Shown here: positions 7,478 through 18,490 of the stretch, piece after piece
How the letters are laid out: the number at the start of each line of letters is the position of its first letter
Position numbering within the stretch: the stretch's first letter is position 1
The notes under the pieces: generated by a model
The model's input: the letters and a program-made list of their open reading frames with translations, nothing else
Database searches by the model: none
What the model was told of the DNA's origin: nothing
Program-made: the position numbers and the translations under genes
Assembly (NCBI GenBank): GCA_947629165.1
Contig: CANRCR010000009.1
Location: 1 to 42,112 of the forward strand
Origin: an uncultured Bacilli bacterium
GTDB lineage: Bacteria > Bacillota_I > Bacilli_A > RF39 > UBA660
Reading direction: 5' to 3'
DNA: 42,112 nucleotides

Positions 7478-8290
7478 ATGAATAAAATTAAAAATATAAT
7501 TATTCGAAGAATTCTTCCTACTTCGGTTGCTTTATCGATGGCAGGATTTGGGGGATTACCGAGTCGTGCTTTATCGAAAGATGCTTTGCCTTCTTATTCG
7601 TATATAGAATCAGCCTTTGATACCGATGAATTAACGAAAGAAGAAGAACTTGCTCAAGTTGTTGTCGATTATATTCAAAATAAGTATCCTTTAGAGGATG
7701 ATATCAATTCAAAAGCCAATGATCTTATTCAATTTCTTTCGGTCCGAGAAAAAGAAATGCAGACTATGACGACGTCCCTTATTCAGTTTCTTTCTTTGCA
7801 AAAGAACCGGACTATTCGTTATCATCAATTAAAAGCGAATGACACTACAGGGTATTTAATTTCAGGAAGAGGTGCTGTTACAGATATCGATCGTATTATT
7901 TGTATGGAACATTATGAATCACCGGTTTTAAATTTTCAAAGTGATTGTATCAGTCTTGCTACTAATTCGAATCTAGAACATACCCTTGAATACAGTTATG
8001 AATCGGATCTTAATCATTGTAGTCGTATATTATCATTAACTCTTCGTAATCCGTATCAGGATCCTGGCTTTTTTCAAGTCAGCTATAATTTGACAACGGG
8101 AGAAGTTTCGATAGGCGATTTATACGATGATAACAATCGTAAGATTTATACGCTTGATGAAGAACAACAACTTCCATATATAAAACAATTACTCGACGAT
8201 TATGATCATTTGACGGATCGAAATGATTTATTAGCAGAAGTCGATACTTATGCCATGGTGCTAAAGGATAGCAAAACCAAAACGAAATAG
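7478..8290 (+). CDS. probable exported protein of unknown function
   Basis: Not recognised. The ATG at 7478 follows AAGGGGGT and lies downstream of a near-consensus promoter; the longer frame from 7415 would begin upstream of that promoter and is rejected. The 270-residue protein begins with basic residues (KIKNIIIRR) and a moderately hydrophobic stretch to about residue 33 ending in SRALSKDA, which may be a signal peptide or uncleaved anchor. The remainder is soluble, with two helical heptad-like stretches (EEELAQVVVDYIQ, and LIQFLSVREKEMQTMTTSLI with its repeat LIQFLSLQKN) and then a beta-rich part. The duplicated LIQFLS motif suggests an internal hairpin of helices. It is a single-gene unit between ftsH and dusB, where Bacilli usually have hslO, cysK or coaX; it is not clearly related to any of these. 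Confidence 0.72.
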   Translation: MNKIKNIIIRRILPTSVALSMAGFGGLPSRALSKDALPSYSYIESAFDTDELTKEEELAQVVVDYIQNKYPLEDDINSKANDLIQFLSVREKEMQTMTTSLIQFLSLQKNRTIRYHQLKANDTTGYLISGRGAVTDIDRIICMEHYESPVLNFQSDCISLATNSNLEHTLEYSYESDLNHCSRILSLTLRNPYQDPGFFQVSYNLTTGEVSIGDLYDDNNRKIYTLDEEQQLPYIKQLLDDYDHLTDRNDLLAEVDTYAMVLKDSKTKTK

Positions 8291-8310
8291 AAGATTTATT
8301 TCTTCTTTTT
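8289..8310 (+). terminator. weak terminator after the gene at 7478
   Basis: AGAAGA / TCTTCT, 6-bp stem with loop TTTATT, then four T. The stem is AT-rich, and the stop codon lies at its 5' edge. Confidence 0.45.
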
Positions 8311-8335
8311 ATTTGTGTGAAATAATACTTAAATG

Positions 8336-8344
8336 TGTTAAAAT
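8336..8344 (+). promoter_or_regulatory. extended -10 promoter of dusB
   Basis: TGT-TAAAAT at 8336-8344 forms an extended -10. TTGTGT at 8313-8318 is too far away (20 bp) to be a good -35. Confidence 0.5.
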
Positions 8345-8361
8345 AGGAACAGGTGATTTTC

Positions 8362-9349
8362 ATGCAGTGGAAAATAGGGAATGTGACTATCCCCAATCAA
8401 GTTGTTCTTGCTCCAATGGCTGGCGTTGGAAATGCCAGTTTTCGTAAGATTGCAAAAGAAATGGGAGCAGGTCTTATCTATGCTGAGATGGTGAGCGATA
8501 AAGCACTTTTTTATCATAATAAGAAAACGGTGGATATGCTCTATATGGAAGAGATGGAGCGCCCCCTTGTTCAACAAATTTTTGGTAATGATAAAGATTC
8601 TTTTGTAGCGGCTAGTAAATTTATTTACGAGACAATGAAACCGGATATAATCGATATTAATATGGGATGCCCGGTTCCTAAAGTTGCTGTTCATGCCCAA
8701 GCTGGGGCGGCTCTTTTAAAAGATCCGAACAAAATTTACGAAATTGTGAAAGCAGTAGTTTCCAGTGTTCCTATTCCGGTTACCGTTAAGATTCGTAGTG
8801 GTTGGGATGTGGATCATATTAATGCTGTCGAAGTAGCAAAAGTAGTCGAGAAGGCCGGTGCCAAAGCGATTGCTGTTCATGCCCGAACAAGAAGCCAAGG
8901 GTATAGTGGAAAAGCCGATTGGACGATTATTAAACAAGTAAAAGCGGCTGTATCGATTCCGGTGATTGGAAATGGCGATGTGACTAGTCCTTTGCTTGCA
9001 AAAAAAATGCTCGACGAAACTGGATGTGATGCCGTGATGATTGGACGTGGCGTTTTAGGAAATCCTTGGTTGATTAAAGAAACCATCTGTTATTTGGAAG
9101 ATGGAACTTTGTTACCTCCTCCGAGCGCGATTGAAAAAATTGATATGTGTTTACATCATCTTTCCTATTTAGTCGCTTTAAAAGATGAAAAAATAGCGCG
9201 ATTAGAAATTCGAAATCATATTGCCTGGTATTTAAAAGGATTACCTGGTGCAAATAATATCAAAAAGAAAATCTTTTCTCTTTCCTCGATTAATGATATA
9301 ATCGAGGTGTTAAATCGATACAAGCAGGAGTTAATGGAGGGATCAATTA

Positions 9350-9369
<20 letters not shown>
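8362..9369 (+). CDS. dusB: tRNA-dihydrouridine synthase DusB
   Basis: This FMN- and NADPH-dependent enzyme reduces uridines in the D-loop of tRNA. The 335-residue protein shows the TIM-barrel opening VVLAPMAGVGNASFR, the catalytic-cysteine block INMGCPVPK (Cys103), VTVKIRSGWD, the FMN-phosphate blocks HARTRSQGYSGKADW and IPVIGNGDV, and VMIGRGVLGNPWLI. It ends in the small helical tRNA-binding domain (HIAWYLKGLPGANNIK). The GTG at 8353 is part of the AGGTGAT ribosome site, so the ATG at 8362 is the start. The 3' end overlaps the next gene by 20 bases. A dusB-lysS neighbourhood is standard in Bacilli. Confidence 0.96.
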
Positions 9370-11730
<2,361 letters not shown>

Positions 11731-11739
11731 AAAAAAAGC

Positions 11740-11768
11740 AACCCATTTTTCTTAAAAATGGGTTTTTT
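11740..11768 (+). terminator. rho-independent terminator of lysS
   Basis: A perfect 11-bp stem AACCCATTTTT / AAAAATGGGTT with loop CTT, followed by T residues. An A run before it could allow action on the other strand too. Confidence 0.95.
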
Positions 11769-11789
11769 GTGTAAATTTCCGTCAAGTTA

Positions 11790-11818
11790 TTGGTATTTTG
11801 GACAACTCGTTGTATAAT
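11790..11818 (+). promoter_or_regulatory. sigma-A promoter for the gene at 11837
   Basis: TTGGTA at 11790-11795, 17-bp spacer, TATAAT at 11813-11818. Confidence 0.75.
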
Positions 11819-11836
11819 GATAATGGGAGGTTTATT

Positions 11837-13261
11837 ATGAAGAAACATAATTTATTAAAAGTAGTTTTAATTTCCATTGTAGTTGCTTTGTTAATGACTT
11901 GGGTCTTTACGACGACAAGTATTCAATATGATACTTATGGACAAATACAAGTTTATGAAGGAACTTATCAACAATTAGGGTTGCTTGATTTATTCACGTA
12001 TCCATCCTTAACGATTTACTATTTTTCAACTTTGTTTATATTTGTAATCGTTACCGGTGCCTTTTACGGAGTATTATCAAAAACCAATGCTTATCGTAAT
12101 TTAATCGATAAAATCGTAAAGGGATTCAAAGGAAAAGAATCATTGTTCTTATCTTTGACGATTATTCTTATTGCTGGTATTACGTCTTTTACTGGACTCA
12201 ATTATGCCGTATTATTTGTATTCCCAATGGCGATTTCGATTATTTTACTGATGGGTTATAACAAGCTTGTTGCCGCATCTTGTACGGCAGGTTCGTTACT
12301 TGTCGGTATTATGGGAACCACTTATGGATATGAAAATGTTGCTAGTTTACTCGACACTTTAGGTGTTTCAATTTCAACTGAAATGACTACGAAAGTAATT
12401 ATTTTAGTAATCGGTCTTATTCTCCTTATTTTCCATGTATTGTACTATGGAAGTAAGACGCGTAATACCGTTGATTTAGTGGAAGATTATGTGCCAAAAG
12501 CAACGGAAAAGAAAAGATCTGTTTGGCCACTTGCGATTATCTTCGATGTAACACTTATTGTTATGGGACTTGCTTTTATTCCATGGGAAAGTGCTTTTGG
12601 AATAACTGTATTTAATGATATTACTTCTTGGGTTCAAGAGTACACGTTATTTAATTTCCCAATCTTATCTAAATTACTTGGAACCATTTTACCTTATGGA
12701 CAATGGACTACTTTAACTACTACACCATTCTTCAGTTTGGCAGCAGTTGTTCTTATTGGAACCGGTCTTATTGGATTATGTTATCGTATTAAATGGGATG
12801 AGTTTTTAGATGGATTCCTTGGTGGAATGAAGAAAGCATTAGGTCCTGCTGCTTTAATGACTTTCATCTATACGGTGTTATTAATTATGACATTCCATCC
12901 TGTACAACTTACCATTTATAAAGCTATTCTTGGTTTATCGAATGGATTTAACATTGTAACTATAGGAATTGTATCGGTTTTATCTTCTTTGTTTAATGTC
13001 GATATGCTCTATGCTGCACAGAGTACGGTACCATACTTAATGACCATCTTTACCGATGCTACTTATTATCCATTAATGGCTATCTTATTCCAATCATTAT
13101 ATGGCGTTACGATGTTAATTGCTCCTACGAGTGTCATTTTGATGGGAACACTTGCTTATTTGAAGGTTCCTTATGGAGAATGGTTAAAACATATTTGGAA
13201 GTTATTTGTAGCATTATTTGTTTTACTATTTATTATTTTTACGATTGTATTAGTAATGTAA
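11837..13261 (+). CDS. YfcC-like anaerobic carrier / ion-transporter superfamily membrane protein
   Basis: A 474-residue polytopic membrane protein with about 11-12 hydrophobic segments. The pattern resembles the YfcC/DcuC (C4-dicarboxylate anaerobic carrier) branch of the ion-transporter superfamily: a first helix ending in a TW motif, then FDIF-like LLDLFTYPSLTIYYFSTLFI, VTGAFYGVLSKTNAYRNLID and KGKESLFLSLTIILIAGI. Substrate cannot be read from sequence; C4-dicarboxylates, amino acids or basic amino-acid exchange are all known in this group. The ATG at 11837 follows GGGAGG at 11825-11830 by six bases; the TTG at 11798 lies upstream of the -10 and is rejected. It is a single-gene unit and not part of the usual Bacilli gene order here, so it was probably inserted in this lineage. 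Confidence 0.7.
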   Translation: MKKHNLLKVVLISIVVALLMTWVFTTTSIQYDTYGQIQVYEGTYQQLGLLDLFTYPSLTIYYFSTLFIFVIVTGAFYGVLSKTNAYRNLIDKIVKGFKGKESLFLSLTIILIAGITSFTGLNYAVLFVFPMAISIILLMGYNKLVAASCTAGSLLVGIMGTTYGYENVASLLDTLGVSISTEMTTKVIILVIGLILLIFHVLYYGSKTRNTVDLVEDYVPKATEKKRSVWPLAIIFDVTLIVMGLAFIPWESAFGITVFNDITSWVQEYTLFNFPILSKLLGTILPYGQWTTLTTTPFFSLAAVVLIGTGLIGLCYRIKWDEFLDGFLGGMKKALGPAALMTFIYTVLLIMTFHPVQLTIYKAILGLSNGFNIVTIGIVSVLSSLFNVDMLYAAQSTVPYLMTIFTDATYYPLMAILFQSLYGVTMLIAPTSVILMGTLAYLKVPYGEWLKHIWKLFVALFVLLFIIFTIVLVM

Positions 13262-13263
13262 GT

Positions 13264-13294
13264 AAAAGGGTGCTTAAAGCTTCCTTTTCTTTTT
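13264..13294 (+). terminator. terminator after the transporter gene
   Basis: AAAAGG / CCTTTT outer stem with an imperfect inner GC / GC pairing around TTAAA, followed by a C-interrupted T run. It begins two bases after the stop codon. Confidence 0.6.
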
Positions 13295-13312
13295 GAATAA
13301 GGAGGAGTAAAA

Positions 13313-13843
13313 ATGGATTTTCGTATTGCGACTGAAGAAGATATTCCTTTTATACAAAGTGTTATTGATGATGCGAAAAAGTTTTTTTTAAACCATCATA
13401 TTTCCCAGGGGGAAGGAAGTTATCCTTCTATCAATGAAATTATAAAAGATATTCAAGCGAAAGAAGGCTATCTTATTTTAAACGAAGGAGAAGCTATTGG
13501 CTATTTTGCCCTTTCTTTTGAAGGAGAAGATTCTTATCGGGAACTATTTGATGGCACTTGGACGTTGGATGATGCTTATGCCGTTATTCATCGACTTTGT
13601 ATTCTTTCTTCTTACAAGGGAAAAGGTTTATCAAAACAATGCTTTAAACAAATTGAATTACTTGTTTTAGAGCATCAATTTCACTATATTCGTGTAGATA
13701 CTCATCCGGATAATTTCATCATGCAAAATTTACTTGATAAAATAGGTTATCATCAAGTGGGACTTTTACATCCTTCGTATGGTGGAGAATATTTGGCTTA
13801 CGATAAAGTGTTGACGAAAGAAAATGAAGAAAGCATCGCATAA
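13313..13843 (+). CDS. GNAT-family N-acetyltransferase
   Basis: A 176-residue GCN5-related acetyltransferase. The fold is visible as an N-terminal FRIATEEDIPFIQSVIDDAK, a central strand GEAIGYFALSFEG, the acetyl-CoA segment IHRLCILSSYKGKGLSKQCF (a Q/RxxGxG/A-like loop in the form YKGKGLS) and the C-terminal IRVDTHPDNFIMQNLLDKIG. The IRVDTHPDN block is typical of a common Firmicute subfamily of unknown substrate. AGGAGGAG lies close upstream of the ATG. No clear promoter of its own is seen after the preceding terminator, so it may depend on read-through. Confidence 0.87.
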   Translation: MDFRIATEEDIPFIQSVIDDAKKFFLNHHISQGEGSYPSINEIIKDIQAKEGYLILNEGEAIGYFALSFEGEDSYRELFDGTWTLDDAYAVIHRLCILSSYKGKGLSKQCFKQIELLVLEHQFHYIRVDTHPDNFIMQNLLDKIGYHQVGLLHPSYGGEYLAYDKVLTKENEESIA

Positions 13844-13856
13844 GCGATGTTTTTTT
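13834..13856 (+). terminator. rho-independent terminator of the GNAT gene
   Basis: A perfect 6-bp GC-rich stem CATCGC / GCGATG with loop ATAA and seven T. The TAA in the loop is the stop codon of the gene. Confidence 0.9.
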
Positions 13857-13858
13857 GT

Positions 13859-13887
13859 TTGAAAGAAGCAGTTTTTTCGCATAATAA
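13859..13887 (+). promoter_or_regulatory. possible promoter of clpC
   Basis: TTGAAA at 13859-13864 with TAATAA at 13882-13887 at 17-bp spacing; CATAAT at 13880-13885 is an alternative -10. No CtsR-type heptad repeat or CIRCE inverted repeat is seen. Confidence 0.45.
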
Positions 13888-13915
13888 ACATAGAATTTAA
13901 TGAAAGGGGATTTCT

Positions 13916-16225
13916 ATGTTTTCAAAATTTACAGAAGAAGCTCAAAAAATATTAGTATTAGCAAAAAATGAAATGGTTTCTTTGAAACATCCCTATGTGG
14001 GAAGTGAACATCTTTTATTAGCTATTTTAAAAAATAAAAATAATGAAGTGGCTAAAAAATTGTTATCTTATGATCTTACTTATACCAAATTTAGGGAAGA
14101 AGTACTTCAAGTTATTGGACCTGGGAAAGAAGAGAATAATTGGTTTTTATATACACCTTTATTAAAACGTATTTTAGAAGGGGCCATTTTAGAAGCAAAG
14201 GAGACGAGTGATGGAGAGGTAAGTGTCGCCCATTTATTTCTTTCCCTTTTGGAAGAAGGAGAAGGCGTTGCGATACGTATTTTATTAGGACTTGGAATCG
14301 ATTTAGATGAATTGTATCAAAACTTTTCTACTAAACTAGTTCGAAAAACAGGAACAAGTGGTAAGAAGTTAATGATAGAAGAGTTTGCAGTGGATTTTAA
14401 TGAACGCGTCTTGCAAGGGGAAATTGATCCTGTGATTGCCCGTGATCAGGAGTTAACTCGAATTATGGAGATATTATCTCGTCGAACAAAGAACAATCCA
14501 TTGTTAATCGGTGAAGCTGGTGTGGGAAAGACGGCGATTGTCGAAGCCTTGGCACGTCTAATTGTCCGCGAACAAGTTCCTCCTAAATTACGAGGGAAAC
14601 GGATTTTATCCCTTTCGATTGCTGGTATTGTTGCGGGGACCAAATATCGAGGCGAATTTGAAGAAAGAGTTAATAAGTTATTAAAAGAAGTCGAGCAGCA
14701 TCCTGAAATTATTTTATTTGTCGATGAAATACATACGTTAGTAGGTGCGGGCGGAGCCGAAGGAGCTATCGATGCTTCCAACATTTTAAAACCAATTTTA
14801 GCTCGGGGAAAGATTCGGTTAATCGGTGCTACTACTACCGAAGAATATAAAAAGTTTATTGAGAAAGATAAAGCGTTTGCTCGGCGCTTTCAAAATTTAG
14901 TTATCGAAGAACCGAATCGGATGCGGACTATTTCTATTCTAGAAGAACTTCGTCCTCTTTACGAATCGTATCATCATGTCGTAATTGATCCTTCGTTGTT
15001 ACCGCTTATGGTCGATTTATCCAACCGTTATTTCTTCGATCGAAAGCAACCAGATAAAGCGATTGATTTACTAGATGAAGTCGCTGCCAAAGTAGCTTTA
15101 ACAACGGATACGGCTTATGAGAAAATCGATGCTTTAAAAAGTAAATTACAAAAGGTGCAAGAAGATAAAAACCAAGCTATCATCCAACAGGATTTTAAAA
15201 ATGCATCCCTTTGGAAAGAAAAAGAAAAGAAATTGGAAGATAAAATTAACCGGCTCGAATTAAAAAGTACTTCATCTTGTGCTCCTAAAGTTGTTACGAA
15301 AGAATTCTTGTTACGGTTATTAGAAGAGAAAACTAAGATTCCGGTCTACGATTTAAATATTTATCCACATAAGTATTTCAGTCATTTAGAAGAAAATTTA
15401 AATAAGGCAGTTTTAGGTCAAGAAAAGGCTATTCATGAACTATGTTTAGAAACGAGACGAATTCAACTTGGTTTGCGTGAAGAAGGAAAACCGAGTTCAT
15501 TCTTATTTGTGGGTAGAACGGGTGTTGGGAAAACGCAACTGATTAAGTCGTACGCATCTTATTTGGTGGGGGAAGATCACTTTATTCGGCTCGATATGAG
15601 TGAATACCGGGAAGCCCATAGTATCAGTAAAATAATTGGATCTCCTCCTGGGTATGTCGGTTATCAGGAAGCTAATACGGTTTTAGAGCAGATTCGTACC
15701 TTTCCTTATGCAGTCTTGTTATTAGATGAAATAGAAAAGGCCCATCCTTCCGTTTTACAGTTATTTTTGCAAGCTTTGGATGAAGGAAAAATGAAAACGG
15801 CCGATGGACGTTTGGTTCGTTTTGATCACGTTTTGCTTTTTATGACTTCGAATATTGGTTTTAGCAATGAAAAAGTAGGGTTCTTAACGACGGAAAAAAG
15901 TTCCATTATATCTAAATTACGCGAAGTGTTAAGTGTAGAATTTATCAATCGAATTGAACATATTATTGTTTTTGAACCGTTATCGGAAGCAACTATTCGT
16001 CTACTTATCGAACGTTCTTTAAAAGAAGTAGTGACACTTTTTAAATCACGTGGAATTACGCTTACTATCGATGATGAGGTCGTGGGAACCATTTTACAAA
16101 AGTCGGAATATCCAGTTTTTGGTGCCCGTAAAATAAATAGTATCATTCATCAGACATTAGATCCGATTGTCTTAAATCAAGTTCTTTTAGGAAAAAGACG
16201 AGTACGTGTGAAAAGTCTCTCTTAA
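13916..16225 (+). CDS. clpC: ClpC-type AAA+ protease ATPase / chaperone
   Basis: ClpC unfolds proteins for ClpP. The 769-residue protein has the double Clp-N repeat (FTEEAQKILVLAKNEM, then HPYVGSEHLLLAIL), a first AAA module with Walker A GEAGVGKT at 199-206 and Walker B ILFVDEIHTL, a short middle coiled coil (about 400-450) and a second AAA module with Walker A GRTGVGKT at 533-540. The middle domain is of ClpC size, too short for ClpB. It is somewhat shorter than the 810-residue B. subtilis protein. The AAAGGGG ribosome site supports the start. In Bacilli the gene normally follows ctsR-mcsA-mcsB; here these are absent and a lone promoter precedes it. No clear terminator follows before cysS. 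Confidence 0.92.
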   Translation: MFSKFTEEAQKILVLAKNEMVSLKHPYVGSEHLLLAILKNKNNEVAKKLLSYDLTYTKFREEVLQVIGPGKEENNWFLYTPLLKRILEGAILEAKETSDGEVSVAHLFLSLLEEGEGVAIRILLGLGIDLDELYQNFSTKLVRKTGTSGKKLMIEEFAVDFNERVLQGEIDPVIARDQELTRIMEILSRRTKNNPLLIGEAGVGKTAIVEALARLIVREQVPPKLRGKRILSLSIAGIVAGTKYRGEFEERVNKLLKEVEQHPEIILFVDEIHTLVGAGGAEGAIDASNILKPILARGKIRLIGATTTEEYKKFIEKDKAFARRFQNLVIEEPNRMRTISILEELRPLYESYHHVVIDPSLLPLMVDLSNRYFFDRKQPDKAIDLLDEVAAKVALTTDTAYEKIDALKSKLQKVQEDKNQAIIQQDFKNASLWKEKEKKLEDKINRLELKSTSSCAPKVVTKEFLLRLLEEKTKIPVYDLNIYPHKYFSHLEENLNKAVLGQEKAIHELCLETRRIQLGLREEGKPSSFLFVGRTGVGKTQLIKSYASYLVGEDHFIRLDMSEYREAHSISKIIGSPPGYVGYQEANTVLEQIRTFPYAVLLLDEIEKAHPSVLQLFLQALDEGKMKTADGRLVRFDHVLLFMTSNIGFSNEKVGFLTTEKSSIISKLREVLSVEFINRIEHIIVFEPLSEATIRLLIERSLKEVVTLFKSRGITLTIDDEVVGTILQKSEYPVFGARKINSIIHQTLDPIVLNQVLLGKRRVRVKSLS

Positions 16226-16259
16226 AAATGGGTTAGGTCTTTTTTCCCTTTATAAAAAA

Positions 16260-16268
16260 TGGTATAAT
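16260..16268 (+). promoter_or_regulatory. extended -10 promoter of cysS
   Basis: TGG-TATAAT at 16260-16268 is a perfect extended -10; the -35 region is only a T run. Confidence 0.58.
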
Positions 16269-16300
16269 AAAGTTAGTGAAAGAGAGTATAGGTGATGTTT

Positions 16301-17692
16301 ATGAAACTATATAATACTTTACATCGTACGGTGGAGGAATTTGTGCCCCATGAACCTGGAATTGTCCGGATGTATACGTGTGGACCTACCGTTTATCATT
16401 ATGCCCATATTGGTAATTTGCGAACATATATTTTTGAGGATATTTTAGAAAAAGGACTTACCTATTTAGGATATGATGTCAAAAGGGTTATGAATATAAC
16501 TGATGTCGGACATAAAACTACGGATGCGGACGATGGCGAAGACAAGATGATCAAGGGAGCAGAACGGGAACATAAAACAGTTTATGAAATTGCCGATTTC
16601 TATACCCAAGCTTTCTTTGACGATTGTGCAAAATTAAATATTAAAAAACCGGCTGTAGTCGAAAAAGCGACCGACCATATCGATATGTATATTCAAATGA
16701 TACAGAAAATGCTCGATGAAGGTTATGCCTATATTTCGAACGGAAATGTGTACTTTGACATCACAAAAGCGAAGGATTACTACCAATTGTCTGGTAAAAA
16801 GATGGAAGAATTGATGATTGGCGTACGCGATACAGTCGAAGAAGATAAGGCTAAACGGAATCCATTTGACTTTGGATTATGGTTTACACTTTCTAAATTC
16901 GAAAATCAAGACATGAAATGGGATTCTCCATGGGGAGTTGGTTATCCCGGATGGCATATCGAATGTTCTGGAATTTCGATTAAATATTTAGGAGAGTATT
17001 TGGATATTCACTGTGGTGGGGTAGATAATATTTTTCCACATCATACGAATGAAATTGCACAAAGTGAAGCCTATTTAGGACATCCTTGGTGCAAGTATTG
17101 GTGCCATGGGGAACATCTTAACGATAAAGGCGGAAAAATGGCAAAATCTCGTGGTGAATTTTTAACCATTTCCTTATTGGAAGAAAAAGGATACGATCCA
17201 CTTGCTTATCGTTACTTCTGTCTAAACAGTCATTATCGTAATCAGTTAGTATTCAGTTATGAAGCCCTCGATGGTGCGGCGCAAGCTTATAAGAAATTGA
17301 AGCAGAAAGTGCAGTCTTTAGACCGGACACCTAATTTACGCGAAGGAAAAATAGACTTTTATGAAGATCAGTTTAAAGCGGCTATCGAGAATGATCTCAA
17401 TACTTCAAGTATGCTTACTGTTTTGTACGATGTATTAAAGGATGAAGAATTAACGGATTTTACAAAACTTTATTTAGTAGAAAAATTTGATACTGTATTA
17501 TCGCTTGGACTTCTTTCTGATGTAGAAGTAAGTGAAGATGTCGATCATTTACTACAAGCAAAAATCGAAGAAAGAGCTATTGCAAAACAAAATAAAGATT
17601 TTGCCAAAGCCGACGCTATTCGTGACGAAGTACTTGCGATGGGATATCGCTTAGTCGACTCACGAGAAGGAACTACATATGTAAAAATATAG
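16301..17692 (+). CDS. cysS: cysteinyl-tRNA synthetase
   Basis: CysS charges tRNA-Cys. The class I signature HIGN follows MYTCGPTVYHYA, whose Cys is the first zinc ligand. Further zinc ligands appear in GWHIECSGI and DIHCGGVDNIFPHHTNE. The second class I signature is KMAKS in place of the commoner KMSKS, a known variant. The C-terminal helix bundle carries ERAIAKQNKDFAKADAIRDE. GTG at 16292 and ATG at 16295 overlap the AGGTGAT ribosome site, so the ATG at 16301 (463 residues) is chosen. Its stop overlaps the ribosome site of the next gene. No T-box leader is visible upstream. Confidence 0.97.
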   Translation: MKLYNTLHRTVEEFVPHEPGIVRMYTCGPTVYHYAHIGNLRTYIFEDILEKGLTYLGYDVKRVMNITDVGHKTTDADDGEDKMIKGAEREHKTVYEIADFYTQAFFDDCAKLNIKKPAVVEKATDHIDMYIQMIQKMLDEGYAYISNGNVYFDITKAKDYYQLSGKKMEELMIGVRDTVEEDKAKRNPFDFGLWFTLSKFENQDMKWDSPWGVGYPGWHIECSGISIKYLGEYLDIHCGGVDNIFPHHTNEIAQSEAYLGHPWCKYWCHGEHLNDKGGKMAKSRGEFLTISLLEEKGYDPLAYRYFCLNSHYRNQLVFSYEALDGAAQAYKKLKQKVQSLDRTPNLREGKIDFYEDQFKAAIENDLNTSSMLTVLYDVLKDEELTDFTKLYLVEKFDTVLSLGLLSDVEVSEDVDHLLQAKIEERAIAKQNKDFAKADAIRDEVLAMGYRLVDSREGTTYVKI

Positions 17693-17705
17693 GAGGTAGA
17701 TGTCG

Positions 17706-18401
17706 ATGTATTTATACTATGGTTATGATCTTGTCGGATGGGGACTTATTCTATTAGGAACGGTTATTACCCTTGCCGCACAATTTTTCGTTAATAGTTC
17801 ATACAATAAATTTCGCCGTGTTCATAATAAAAATAACATGGAAGGATTCGAAATTGCACGCGCCATATTAGACGCGAATGGTTTACAAGATGTCTATGTG
17901 ACCGAGACTCAAGGAGTATTATCGGACCATTACGATCCAAGCCGAAAAGTAGTTCGTCTTTCGAAAGATGTATTTCACGGATCGAGTGTAGCTAGTACTA
18001 GTGTTGCTGCGCACGAATGTGGTCATGCCCTTCAGGATAAGGATGGATATTTCTTCCTTCGCTTACGTGGAGCACTGGTTCCTTTTGTAAATCTTTCTTC
18101 TAAGTTTGGTTATATTGCTATCGTCATTGGACTTATTTTTGGCTATTATACGATTGCTTGGATCGGTATCGGTCTCGAACTAGTTATTTTATTCTTTCAG
18201 TTAATTACCTTACCAGTCGAATTTAATGCGAGTCATCGGGCTGCAATCGAACTCGATCGTTTGCAATTATCGAACAAAGATGAATTAGCAGGAACTACTC
18301 GGATGCTTCGAGCGGCTGCGTATACTTATGTAGCTTCGGTTGCTACTACCTTATTAGAATTATTACGTTTAGTTCTCGTTGTTAGTAATCACGATGATTA
18401 A
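17706..18401 (+). CDS. membrane neutral zinc metallopeptidase (YugP / Zn_peptidase_2 family)
   Basis: A 231-residue membrane protease-like protein. An N-terminal helix (about residues 8-28) is followed by a conserved domain with ARAILDANGLQDVYVTE, the zinc motif HECGH at 103-107 in SVAAHECGHALQ, hydrophobic segments (about 122-172), and EFNASHRAAIEL with a likely third zinc ligand. This is the YugP-like family; the physiological substrate is unknown. The ATG at 17706 gives a nine-base gap to AGGAGG at 17691-17696, while the ATG at 17700 would leave only three, so 17706 is preferred. It is co-transcribed with cysS, whose stop codon is part of its ribosome site. Confidence 0.88.
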   Translation: MYLYYGYDLVGWGLILLGTVITLAAQFFVNSSYNKFRRVHNKNNMEGFEIARAILDANGLQDVYVTETQGVLSDHYDPSRKVVRLSKDVFHGSSVASTSVAAHECGHALQDKDGYFFLRLRGALVPFVNLSSKFGYIAIVIGLIFGYYTIAWIGIGLELVILFFQLITLPVEFNASHRAAIELDRLQLSNKDELAGTTRMLRAAAYTYVASVATTLLELLRLVLVVSNHDD

Positions 18402-18421
18402 TCGCTATTTATTTCAGTTCT

Positions 18422-18448
18422 AAAAAGATTTGACAAAAATCTTTTTTT
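18422..18448 (+). terminator. terminator overlapping the next promoter
   Basis: A perfect 10-bp AT-rich stem AAAAAGATTT / AAATCTTTTT with loop GACAA and a T run. The loop and inner stem contain the -35 hexamer of the next gene. Confidence 0.7.
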
Positions 18449-18458
18449 GTGCTATAAT
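18430..18458 (+). promoter_or_regulatory. consensus sigma-A promoter for the gene at 18491
   Basis: TTGACA at 18430-18435, 17-bp spacer, TATAAT at 18453-18458: a full consensus match, embedded in the preceding terminator. Confidence 0.92.
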
Positions 18459-18490
18459 GGGACGGTATTTTATTTGAGGGGGAATAAGAA

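Noticed and set aside
8338-8700. Minus-strand 120-codon frame opposite dusB
   Set aside because: His/Ile/Asn-rich shadow frame of a conserved gene with no ribosome site.
14446-14784. Minus-strand 112-codon frame inside clpC
   Set aside because: It lies opposite a well-conserved AAA module and has no start signals or recognisable protein features.
16226-16300. T-box or terminator between clpC and cysS
   Set aside because: No T-box sequence and no stable stem with a T run; only the extended -10 is convincing.
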